Shown here in pieces: positions 53,442 to 61,185 of a stretch of DNA of 64,000 bases (positions are counted from its first letter, which is position 1; the number at the start of each line of letters is the position of its first letter). This DNA is from Betaproteobacteria bacterium HGW-Betaproteobacteria-9. Its GTDB lineage: Bacteria > Pseudomonadota > Gammaproteobacteria > Burkholderiales > Burkholderiaceae_C. Below the pieces are notes generated by a model. The model saw only the letters and a list, made by a program, of their open reading frames with translations, did no database searches and was not told the origin of the DNA. Where the stretch lies: the NCBI GenBank assembly GCA_002842215.1, contig PHCC01000010.1:1-64000 (forward strand). Reading direction: 5' to 3'. The position numbers were made by a program, and so were the translations under genes.

Positions 53442-54737
53442 ATGACGGCTCTGATGAGTCACACTGAATTGTCCTCCAGGCCGTCCGGAAATATCCCTGG
53501 TTGGATATGGATGCTGTTTCTGGCATTGCTGACCTTCGCGCCCATTTCCACAAAAATGGCTGGGGCGGCCTGGTTTCTGATGATTTGCCTGGGTGCATGG
53601 GCTTTCTGGCGCTTGCCAGTGGTACTGCCTGAATCTTCCAAAGAGAAGGTTTTGTATGATGCGGTCAGATGGTGGCTCTATTTTTGTATTGCCGCTTTTT
53701 GTTTTAAAGCGATCGGCATGTTCTACTGGGATGATCCCTGGAGAACACGCCATTTCGACTTCAGAATCCTGTTGATGGCTTTTGCCCTTCGGGCCCTTGT
53801 ACCCCGCATCCGGTTGTCGGAGGGTCAGGTTCCGATGTTGGTGATTGCATTGACGTTGGCCAGTTTTTCCGCCATTGCGGTCAGTTACATGCATGCCCAG
53901 TATGGGTGGGCAACGCCATCGAACCGGATCAACTGGGCCGGTGGGTTGGCCATGCTGTCTTGCGTCCTGCTGCCCGTCACAGCATCCAGAAAGATGGCAT
54001 TGCGCTGGAGATGGTGTGCAATCGTAGGCATTGTCGTTTTTCTTTCCGCAATTTTGATGTCTGGGGCGCGCGGTGCATACCTGGCATTTCCCTGGATTTT
54101 GCTCAGTGGTTTGGTTGTGCTTCGTGGGTACCTGAATGGCGGGTGTTCGGGTGCGGCGGTGTACCGTGCCGCTGCCTTGCTTGCAGTCTGCGCAGTTCTG
54201 GTTTTTTACTTTGCGCCGAAAATTATCGAGGTGCCCAAAGAGCGCATATCGATTGCTGTTGCCGAAATTCACGCGGTATTGTCTGATGAGAAAACAACCG
54301 GGAATGTTGTTGACACCTCCATCGGCGCAAGAATCTACATGTGGCAGCGCAGCCTTGACGTGATTCAGGAAAGCCCCTGGATCGGCTACGGGAGGGCGCA
54401 GCGCATACGCTTTATCAAAGAATGGGGTGGCCAGGCGAACGCGCACATTGTGCAGGACCAGACCCACCTTCATAGTGAGTACATCAACGGAATGGTTGAC
54501 CATGGTGTGTTTGGTTTGTTGAGCACATTGACCTACATGGCTGGTTTGATATTTCTGACCTTCATCTTGCGCCGAAACTGTCATTTCCTTGCGATGTCTG
54601 CTGGCGGACTGGCTTACATTCATGTCATGATGAGCTTTACTGATGCCAATTCTCAAACCAACAACTACAGTGTCATGATCGGATTGGCGTTGTCATCGAT
54701 CTTTTTGCTGCGACTTGGAAAGCGTCAGGGTGAATAG
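53442..54737 (+). CDS. O-antigen ligase family protein
   Basis: A 431-residue membrane protein with about eleven hydrophobic segments and a long periplasmic loop (about residues 260-360) holding the Wzy_C/WaaL signature: RIYMWQRSLDVIQESPWIGYG, then DQTHLHSEYINGMVDHGVFGL, with the conserved His in the H-x-H/N-E-Y region. It joins O-chain or other glycan from a lipid carrier to the LPS core, in the inner membrane facing the periplasm. It and the next gene are visibly more AT-rich than their surroundings, a common sign of transfer for surface-glycan genes. Confidence 0.85.
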   Translation: MTALMSHTELSSRPSGNIPGWIWMLFLALLTFAPISTKMAGAAWFLMICLGAWAFWRLPVVLPESSKEKVLYDAVRWWLYFCIAAFCFKAIGMFYWDDPWRTRHFDFRILLMAFALRALVPRIRLSEGQVPMLVIALTLASFSAIAVSYMHAQYGWATPSNRINWAGGLAMLSCVLLPVTASRKMALRWRWCAIVGIVVFLSAILMSGARGAYLAFPWILLSGLVVLRGYLNGGCSGAAVYRAAALLAVCAVLVFYFAPKIIEVPKERISIAVAEIHAVLSDEKTTGNVVDTSIGARIYMWQRSLDVIQESPWIGYGRAQRIRFIKEWGGQANAHIVQDQTHLHSEYINGMVDHGVFGLLSTLTYMAGLIFLTFILRRNCHFLAMSAGGLAYIHVMMSFTDANSQTNNYSVMIGLALSSIFLLRLGKRQGE

Positions 54738-54791
54738 GTGGCGTGGTGCCGAGGTTGCGCGTCTGGGGCTGTATTGAGAGTGCGATTTCAT

Positions 54792-55643
54792 ATGAAGGTA
54801 TCGGTCATCTTCACGACATACAATTCTCCCGAGTGGCTGGAGAAGGTGCTCGTGGGCTTTTTTTGCCAATCTGTTCGCGATTTTGAAATCGTCATTGCGG
54901 ATGACGGTTCTCGCGATGACACAAGGGCCTTGATCGAAAGAATGCGCCAGGAGTCCCCGGTTCCTATTCGGCACATATGGCATCCGGATGATGGTTTCCA
55001 AAAATGCCGGATCTTGAACAAGGCCGTCCTGGCCGCATCCGGTGACTATCTGATATTCACCGATGGCGATTGCATCCCGCGCTCGGATTTCGTGGAGCAA
55101 CACCTGCGAGTCTCATCGCACGGGACTTTTCTCTCAGGCGGATATTTCAAATTGCCCCTTGACATCAGTCAGATGATCTCCCTCGAAGACATCACTTCCC
55201 AACGGGTGTTCAACATCGATTGGTTGCGCTCCAAGGGGTTGAAGCGATCGGTCAAGGATCTGAAGGTGATGGCGCGCGGTTTCTTGACGCGTTTTCTGAA
55301 CTTTATCAGTCCGGCGAAGCTGACATGGAACGGTCACAATTCATCATGTCACAAGGAGTTTGTGCTCGCGGTCAATGGATTCGATGAGCGCATGCAGTAC
55401 GGAGGTGAGGATTGCGAGTTTGGGGACCGGCTGAAAAATCTGGGCCTCAGGGCGAAGCGCATTCGCTATTCAGCGATATGCGTTCATCTTGAGCATGGCC
55501 GAGGGTATGTCAATCCGGCCATGATTGAGGCCAATAAAAAGATCCGTCTGGAAACCCGCCTGCACCGAACGGTGAAAGCCTTGGTCGGGATTGATCAGTA
55601 TGGCGTTGATCAAAGCTGGGAACTGGCAAAAACCCCCCACTGA
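54792..55643 (+). CDS. family 2 glycosyltransferase
   Basis: A 283-residue GT-A enzyme. VSVIFTTYNSPEWLEKVLVGF and EIVIADDGSRDDT start the nucleotide-sugar fold, YLIFTDGDCIPRSDFVEQH holds the DxD metal site, and NGFDERMQYGGEDCEFGDRL is the acceptor-side ED motif (galactosyltransferase-like C-terminal domain). It probably adds a sugar to LPS core. It lies 54 bases after the ligase gene and shares its lower GC. Confidence 0.9.
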   Translation: MKVSVIFTTYNSPEWLEKVLVGFFCQSVRDFEIVIADDGSRDDTRALIERMRQESPVPIRHIWHPDDGFQKCRILNKAVLAASGDYLIFTDGDCIPRSDFVEQHLRVSSHGTFLSGGYFKLPLDISQMISLEDITSQRVFNIDWLRSKGLKRSVKDLKVMARGFLTRFLNFISPAKLTWNGHNSSCHKEFVLAVNGFDERMQYGGEDCEFGDRLKNLGLRAKRIRYSAICVHLEHGRGYVNPAMIEANKKIRLETRLHRTVKALVGIDQYGVDQSWELAKTPH

Positions 55644-55724
55644 CCATTGAGTGATGGTTTGCCGTCTCCGGGGTGTCCCAAATGCATGCGACAGGTGGGC
55701 GAGAACGCCCCGACCACCAGGGTT

Positions 55725-57752
55725 TTAGGCAAGGTTGTTCGAAGCGTCACCGTAGCCGCTGGCCAATGGTTCCCAGCTGGTTTCTTCCCAGTAGAACGAC
55801 TCGCGTTTTCGCTTTTCCTTGCGCAAGGAGCGCAGCAGCCGATCAAGGTTCTGCTGTTTCCAGTGGTGTTCCCCCCGGATCCCGCATTTGTCGAAATCCA
55901 CGATCCAGGCGCGCCCGCTGTCGTCGAGCAGCAGGTTGTGGCAATTCAGGTCGGAATGGAACACCTGTCGGTCGTGCATCTGACGGATGGCACGACCCAA
56001 CGTCTGCCATTCCTCCCCGCTCAGTGGCGCCTGTGACAGGCGCTGAGCCACGTTCTGCGTGCCCGGAATCATGGCCACCACGATGTCGGCGGTGTACCAC
56101 CAGCCGTGGCGCAGTTGCCTGGCCGCCACGGGTGCGGGCACCGGCAGCGCCCAGGCTTGCATGTGGCGCAGCAGCGCGTATTCACCCAGGGCCCGGCTGT
56201 CCTGGGGGCGGCAGCGCCAGTAACGGTCAGGGCTCAGCCGCGCCATCAGTCCGCCGCGCCGGTAGTGGCGCAACACCACGTCGAGACCTTCGAGCACCAT
56301 CCGTTGGGCCTGGCCGCGACCGCTGCCGGTGGCCAGCGCGGTACTGCCGTTTTCGGGTTCAAACAGGGTGGGAGTGCAGGCCTTGAGAAGCGCCGGGTCG
56401 TGCCACAGGGTCTGGTTCGTCAACGACTGTTGCACCACGGGGGGCAACAAGCCGGGCCGCGTGGGATGCCACAAGGGTCTGAGTGCCTGCAGGCTGCGCT
56501 GGCTGCTGCCTTGTTGCCGCTCCACAAAGTGACGCGCCTGTTCACCCTTGCGGGCGAGCTGGGCCGGCTGATCCAGCCACTGTCCGGCTAGGTCCAGCAG
56601 CGTTGATGCCGATGTGATGCATGCACCGATGCCGTGGCTCTGGATCTCCTGATAGAGGCTCTGGAAATGCTGGGTGTGCGGACCGAACAGCACGGGTTTG
56701 CCGCAAGCCAGTGCTTCGAGGGCGTTGTGTCCACCGATGGCGGCCAGGCTGCCACCGATGAAGCACACGCTGGCGTGTGCGTACCAGAGGCCGAGTTCGC
56801 CCATGGTGTCGGCCAGGTACACGCCTGTTTCCGATGCCAGCGTTTCCTGCCGGCTGCGTCGGGCATAGGGCAACCCCGCCTGATCAATCAGCCGGGCGAC
56901 GGCATCGAAGCGTTCGGGGTGTCGGGGCACCAGGATCAGGACGCTGCCGGGATGGCGCGCCGCAAAGGCCGGCCAGGCCGCCAACAAAGCCTCTTCTTCC
57001 CCGTCGTGGGTGCTGCCGGCCACGACCACCGGGCGCCCCTGCAGCCAGGGCAGTTCCTGCGAGCCGGTCGCCGCAACGGGTTGGTCAAATTTCAGGTTGC
57101 CGGTTTCCAGCAAGCGCTCCGCGGGTACGCCCAAGGCCCGCAGACGCTCGGTGGTCGGTGTGTCGGCGGTCGCCACCAGAGCGAGCTGCGCCCAGACCGG
57201 TTGCATCAGGGCTTGCCAGCGCCGGTAAGACTTGGCGGACGCCTCCGACAGCCGGGCGTTGACCAGCGCCACGGGGATCGAACGCTGGCGGCATTGCAGC
57301 AGCATTTCGGGCCACAACTCGCGCTCCACCAGCACCACCAGTTGGGGTTGCAGGCGATCCAGAAACCGGGCCGTTGCACCGGGCGTGTCGAGGGGGAAAA
57401 AGACATGCTGGATGGCCTTGCCCCAATGGCTGCGCAACTGGCGCGCGCCGGTGGGCGACTGGGTGCTGACGGTGATCGTGTGGTCGGGCCATGCCTGGCG
57501 AAGCGCCTCGATGAGGGGTCGCGCAGCCTGCACTTCGCCGACCGATGCCGCGTGGATCAGGATGCCATTCAGCGAGGCGGGTGCGGGCTCGATGAAACCC
57601 AGCCGCTGTGCGAGCCCCTGGCGGTAGCCAGCGTCCTTGCGGCCCCGCCACCAGAGCCAGGCCAGCATCGGCAGCGCCAGCCCTCTCAGCAGCAGCCGGT
57701 AGCCCCGGTGCGCCAGCGGGACGGTCTTCAACGCCAATGGTCGGCGACCCAT
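55725..57752 (-). CDS. WaaA-KdkA fusion: Kdo transferase joined to Kdo kinase
   Basis: A 675-residue two-enzyme protein. Residues 1-435 are WaaA/KdtA, which adds Kdo to lipid A precursor: HAASVGEVQAARPLI, ERELWPEMLLQCRQRSIPVALVNARLSEASAKSY, VAGSTHDGEEEALLAAW, FIGGSLAAIGGHNALEALACGKPVLFGPHTQHF. Residues 436-675 are a complete KdkA-type Kdo 4-kinase: HYRRGGLMARLSPDRYW, MHDRQVFHSDLNCHNLLLDD and WIVDFDKCGIR give its catalytic Asp and metal-binding sites. The frame is continuous with no stop between them. KdkA is usually a separate protein. The start overlaps the upstream glycosyltransferase gene by 25 bases. Confidence 0.88.
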   Translation of the reverse strand: MGRRPLALKTVPLAHRGYRLLLRGLALPMLAWLWWRGRKDAGYRQGLAQRLGFIEPAPASLNGILIHAASVGEVQAARPLIEALRQAWPDHTITVSTQSPTGARQLRSHWGKAIQHVFFPLDTPGATARFLDRLQPQLVVLVERELWPEMLLQCRQRSIPVALVNARLSEASAKSYRRWQALMQPVWAQLALVATADTPTTERLRALGVPAERLLETGNLKFDQPVAATGSQELPWLQGRPVVVAGSTHDGEEEALLAAWPAFAARHPGSVLILVPRHPERFDAVARLIDQAGLPYARRSRQETLASETGVYLADTMGELGLWYAHASVCFIGGSLAAIGGHNALEALACGKPVLFGPHTQHFQSLYQEIQSHGIGACITSASTLLDLAGQWLDQPAQLARKGEQARHFVERQQGSSQRSLQALRPLWHPTRPGLLPPVVQQSLTNQTLWHDPALLKACTPTLFEPENGSTALATGSGRGQAQRMVLEGLDVVLRHYRRGGLMARLSPDRYWRCRPQDSRALGEYALLRHMQAWALPVPAPVAARQLRHGWWYTADIVVAMIPGTQNVAQRLSQAPLSGEEWQTLGRAIRQMHDRQVFHSDLNCHNLLLDDSGRAWIVDFDKCGIRGEHHWKQQNLDRLLRSLRKEKRKRESFYWEETSWEPLASGYGDASNNLA

Positions 57753-58468
57753 TGGGTCGGCAGCACGCGCCGGTACCACTTGCCGCTGACACCGGCGATC
57801 GCATCGGGTGGATTGGGTTTGCCGTGGAAGGCAATGATGCGTGCGCCTTCGGGGATGGTGGGCGGCAGGAACCAGCCCATGATGCCGCCGCGCAGGCAAT
57901 GGCGCTTGAAACTGCGGCACCAGGTGTCGGGCCAGTAGCTGAGCTTGCCCTGGCGCGCGAGATAAAGCGTGATGAACTCCTGCTCGTTGCGCACGGTGCT
58001 GATCGAGGCCGGGTAGTCGTTCTTCAGGTGTTCCAGCGCGTCGGCGTGGGCACCGATGGTGTAGACGTAGCAGGAGGTGTTGCCCGTGCCGTCGCTCTTG
58101 TCCCATTCCTTGATCACGGTGAACTCGCCGGGCTGTTCAAAGAACGGGTCCAGGCTGTCCAGGATGACGATGTCCAGGTCGAGAAACAGCGTGCGGCCCT
58201 GCAGGTCGTAGAGCGGGCTGGCGAAGCTGGTGAGCTTGAGCCAGCCATGGCCGAAGGTCCAGGGTTTGCGCTGGTCGAACTCGTCGAAGCCCACCATGGG
58301 GATGGGCTTGACTTCGATCGCCGGGTCGATGCCAGCGCCGTCGTCGGTCAGGCAGACGAAGCGGAACGGCCGGTGCAGGTGGCGGCTGACCATGCTGTGC
58401 AGCTTGTTGACGTACTCGGGGCCGTACTTCTTGCCCCATTTGATGCACAGCACATTGACCGCTTGCAT
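57728..58468 (-). CDS. putative LPS-related glycosyltransferase
   Basis: A 246-residue soluble protein beginning VNVLCIKWGKKYGPEYVNKLHSMVSRHL. It holds a DxD site in GRTLFLDLDIVILDSLDPFF and a C-terminal IIAFHGKPNPPDAI, in which the His would contact the nucleotide, as in GT8/GT32-like enzymes. It is coupled to the WaaA-KdkA gene downstream and probably modifies LPS core. The sugar is unknown. Confidence 0.75.
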   Translation of the reverse strand: MQAVNVLCIKWGKKYGPEYVNKLHSMVSRHLHRPFRFVCLTDDGAGIDPAIEVKPIPMVGFDEFDQRKPWTFGHGWLKLTSFASPLYDLQGRTLFLDLDIVILDSLDPFFEQPGEFTVIKEWDKSDGTGNTSCYVYTIGAHADALEHLKNDYPASISTVRNEQEFITLYLARQGKLSYWPDTWCRSFKRHCLRGGIMGWFLPPTIPEGARIIAFHGKPNPPDAIAGVSGKWYRRVLPTQWVADHWR

Positions 58469-58594
58469 GAATCACCTTTGTCTGTTGCCCTCCGCGGTAG
58501 GACGACATGTCAACCGCAGTGCACCCGGCAGTTTATCCCAGCACAAGCGCCCAACCCTGTCGGAGCGCGTGCCTTCGCCAGCGCACGCCGAGGA

Positions 58595-58657
58595 TCCGGC
58601 TTTGCCGGTCCAAGGGCGTGGTCCCCTGGGGGGAAGCCGCGCAGCGGCGCAGGGGGG
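58595..58657. repeat. GC-rich REP-like palindromic element
   Basis: CCGGCTTTGCCGG hairpin, then CCCCTGGGGGG and the palindromic GCCGCGCAGCGGC. Read on the minus strand it has the same order of palindromes as the element at 9284. It lies just downstream of tolC and may serve as its terminator or transcript-end hairpin. Confidence 0.55.
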
Positions 58658-58658
58658 A

Positions 58659-60017
58659 CTACTTGAGCAATGCGTTGATGGGCTGCAGGTCTTCGGCCTT
58701 GAGAAGGCCGCCGGCCTGCTTCAGACGCAGCTGGCCCACCAGCACGTTGTAGCGTGCCTGGGCCAGGTCGCGCTTGGTCTGGAAGAGCTGGCTCTGGGCG
58801 TTGAGCACGTCGATGTTGATGCGCACGCCCACCTGGTAGCCCAGCTGGTTGGCGTCGAGCGCGCTCTGGCTGGAGGCCTCGGCGGCTTCCAGCGCCTTGA
58901 CCTGGCTCAGGCCCGAGAGCACACCGAAGTAGGCGCTGCGCGTAGCCTGGCCGATGTTGCGCAGGGCCGTCTCGCGGTCGGCGCGGGCCTTTTCCACCAG
59001 CGCCACGGTTTCCTTGACGCGGTTTTCGATGGCATGGCCGGCGTACAGCGGCAGGTTGAACTGCAGCCCGACGCTGGCGGTGTTGGTGCGCACGTTGCCG
59101 GCCGTGGGCATCGTGGTGCTGGGGCCGCGCGCGACCTGGTACTGGCCCACCAGATCCAGCGTGGGCTTGTGACCGGCCTGTGCTTTCTTGACTTCCAGCT
59201 CGGCGATGTCAAAGCCCCGCATGGCCTGGCGCACCAGAGGATGCTCGCGCTGCGCCTGCAGCACCCAGGCTTCGGGATCGGCGGGCTGCACCGGCTCCAG
59301 CGCGACGGCGCTCACCAGGGGTTTGGGGCTGGTGTCGGCTTTGCCCACGAGCTGGTCCAGCGCCAGCTTCTTCACCCGCAGGTCGTTGCTGGCGGCGATC
59401 TCCTGCGCCAGCACGAGGTCGTAGCGGGCCTGGGCTTCGCGCGAATCGGTGACGGTGGTGGTGCCCACCTCGAAGTTGCGCTTGGCAGAAGCCAGCTGTT
59501 CCGCCACGGCGGCTTTCTGGGCCAGCACAAAGGTCAGCGTGTCTTGCGCGGCGACCACGTCGAAGTACGCCTGCGCGGTGCGCACGATCAGGTCCTGCTC
59601 GGCCGCGTCCAGCTGGGCCTTGGCCACATCGATCGACAACCGGCCCTGCTCGTTGGTCAGGCGGTTGGCGGGGCGGTACAGCGGCTGGCTGGCCGAGAGC
59701 GCCAGGTTCTGGCTGTCAGCGCTGCGGCTGCCAGCTGCTGCGCTGCTGTCCACGTTCGCCCAATTGACGCCAGCGCCCAGGCCGGCCTGGGGCAGCAAGC
59801 CCGCCTTGGCCTGATCGGCCTTGGCGAGATTGGCCTCGTACTGCGCGCGCGCCGCCTGTACGGTGGTGTCAAACCCCCGCGCCATGTCGTAGAGCTCGAC
59901 CAGGCTTTGCGCCTGCGCGCCGCCGGAGACACCCAGCGCCAGCAAGGCCGCCAGCGCGAGCGGCTTCAGGGAAAGCGGGCGCAGCTTCAACGGGGTGTTA
60001 GCGGACAGGGCGGTCAT
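58659..60017 (-). CDS. tolC: TolC-family outer-membrane efflux protein
   Basis: A 452-residue outer-membrane channel protein: signal peptide ending GVSGGAQAQ, then two OEP repeats (SLVELYDMARGFDTTVQAARAQYEANLAKADQAKAGLLPQ; LEAAEASSQSALDANQLGYQVGVRINIDVLNAQSQLFQTKRDLAQARYNVLVGQLRLKQAAG-like end). It forms the trimeric duct used by RND pumps and type I secretion. An RND permease gene lies about 1.2 kb upstream on the same strand. Confidence 0.93.
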   Translation of the reverse strand: MTALSANTPLKLRPLSLKPLALAALLALGVSGGAQAQSLVELYDMARGFDTTVQAARAQYEANLAKADQAKAGLLPQAGLGAGVNWANVDSSAAAGSRSADSQNLALSASQPLYRPANRLTNEQGRLSIDVAKAQLDAAEQDLIVRTAQAYFDVVAAQDTLTFVLAQKAAVAEQLASAKRNFEVGTTTVTDSREAQARYDLVLAQEIAASNDLRVKKLALDQLVGKADTSPKPLVSAVALEPVQPADPEAWVLQAQREHPLVRQAMRGFDIAELEVKKAQAGHKPTLDLVGQYQVARGPSTTMPTAGNVRTNTASVGLQFNLPLYAGHAIENRVKETVALVEKARADRETALRNIGQATRSAYFGVLSGLSQVKALEAAEASSQSALDANQLGYQVGVRINIDVLNAQSQLFQTKRDLAQARYNVLVGQLRLKQAGGLLKAEDLQPINALLK

Positions 60018-60061
60018 GAGGGTTCCTTTGGATAACAGGCGCGGAATGCAGGGTGGCGGTT

Positions 60062-60409
60062 TCAGTACACCGGCACGGACGGGTCCCGCTCGCGGGCCCA
60101 GGCGTTGATGCCGCCGTGGATGTTCACCACCTCGGAGAAACCGTTCTGCATCAGGAAGTGCACCACCTGCGCACTGCGCGCGCCATGGTGACACAAGCAG
60201 GCCACGGGTTGCTTGCGGTCGAGTTCCAGGTAGCGTGCCGGCACACTGCGCATGGGCATGTGGACCAGATCAAAACCATCGGGCTTGACGGCCGCGGTCT
60301 GGAGCTCCCAGGGCTCACGCACGTCGAGCACGACAGGGCGCAGGTCCGGCGACTTCGAGCGGGCCTGTTCAAGCCACTCGGTGAGTTGGGCGGGGTGGAT
60401 GGAGATCAT
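60062..60409 (-). CDS. rhodanese-like single-domain protein
   Basis: A 115-residue rhodanese domain with VVLDVREPWELQTAAV and the active-site loop CLCHHGARS, whose second cysteine is the persulfide carrier, then QVVHFLMQNGFSEVVNIHGGINAWA. It would shuttle sulfane sulfur. This rhodanese between pcm and tolC is a frequent arrangement in Burkholderiales. Confidence 0.92.
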   Translation of the reverse strand: MISIHPAQLTEWLEQARSKSPDLRPVVLDVREPWELQTAAVKPDGFDLVHMPMRSVPARYLELDRKQPVACLCHHGARSAQVVHFLMQNGFSEVVNIHGGINAWARERDPSVPVY

Positions 60410-60447
60410 GGGGTCGGGCCTGTGAGCGTTTCAGCGAGCGTGCTGGC

Positions 60448-61143
60448 TCAGAACTGGAAGCGCGAAGGCTCTGGGAAGTTCCGCAGGCGCGGCGCCAGGG
60501 TGTCCCAAGGTTGGGCGGTGACGTACGACGCTTCGCCGGTGCGTGTGATGAAGGTGGCGCGCATGACGGGCTCGTTGCCCACGATGGCGGCCAGGCGGCC
60601 ACCGGGAGCCAGCAGCGAGAGCAGGGCGGGCGGCACTTCGGCCACCGAACCGCTGAGCAGGATCACGTTCCACGGTGCTTCGGTGGCGCAGGCGGAAAAG
60701 TTGTTGGCGGCGGCATCGGCCACGCGCACTTCGGCGTTGGTGAAGCCGGCCTTCTGCAGGTTTTCACGCGCTGTGCGCGCCAGGGCTTCGTTGATCTCCA
60801 GCGACACCACGCGCTGCGCCAGGCTGGCGAGCAAGGCCGCCATGAAGCCGCTGCCGGCGCCGATCTCCAGCACCTTGTCGGTCGGCTGGATGGCCAGATC
60901 CTGCAGCAGGCGGGCTTCCACGCGCGGCGCCAGCATGGTCTCGCCGTCCACGGCCGGCTGCCCCAGCGGCAGTTCCATGTCGACGAAGGCCAGCGCCTTG
61001 TGGGCAGCGGGCACGAAGTCTTCGCGGCGCATGTTGACCAGCAAAGCCAGCACCTGGGGGTCGAGCACCTCCCAGGGGCGGATCTGCTGCTCGATCATGT
61101 TGAAGCGGGCCTGGTCGAAGCTGGTGGGGGTCTGAGAAGTCAT
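60448..61143 (-). CDS. pcm: protein-L-isoaspartate O-methyltransferase family protein
   Basis: A 231-residue SAM-dependent methyltransferase with N-terminal FNMIEQQIRPWEV, MLAPRVEARLLQDL, and SAM motif I KVLEIGAGSGFMAALLASLA. The C-terminal region differs from E. coli Pcm, and the sequence MIEQQIRPWEV fits the variant common next to tolC in beta-proteobacteria. It repairs isoaspartyl damage or a related carboxyl group. Confidence 0.88.
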   Translation of the reverse strand: MTSQTPTSFDQARFNMIEQQIRPWEVLDPQVLALLVNMRREDFVPAAHKALAFVDMELPLGQPAVDGETMLAPRVEARLLQDLAIQPTDKVLEIGAGSGFMAALLASLAQRVVSLEINEALARTARENLQKAGFTNAEVRVADAAANNFSACATEAPWNVILLSGSVAEVPPALLSLLAPGGRLAAIVGNEPVMRATFITRTGEASYVTAQPWDTLAPRLRNFPEPSRFQF

Positions 61144-61185
61144 GTTTGATACTCCGGTGGGTATATTAGCCGATCCTGATGCATT

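Noticed and set aside
55643-55724. A gene or promoter in the gap between the GT2 and WaaA-KdkA genes
   Set aside because: The two genes converge and the gap is only about 80 bases, with no clear terminator or frame.
57753-58106. Upstream extension of the WaaA-KdkA frame
   Set aside because: It lies over the neighbouring glycosyltransferase gene in another frame and has no WaaA-like sequence. ATG 57752 matches the family start.
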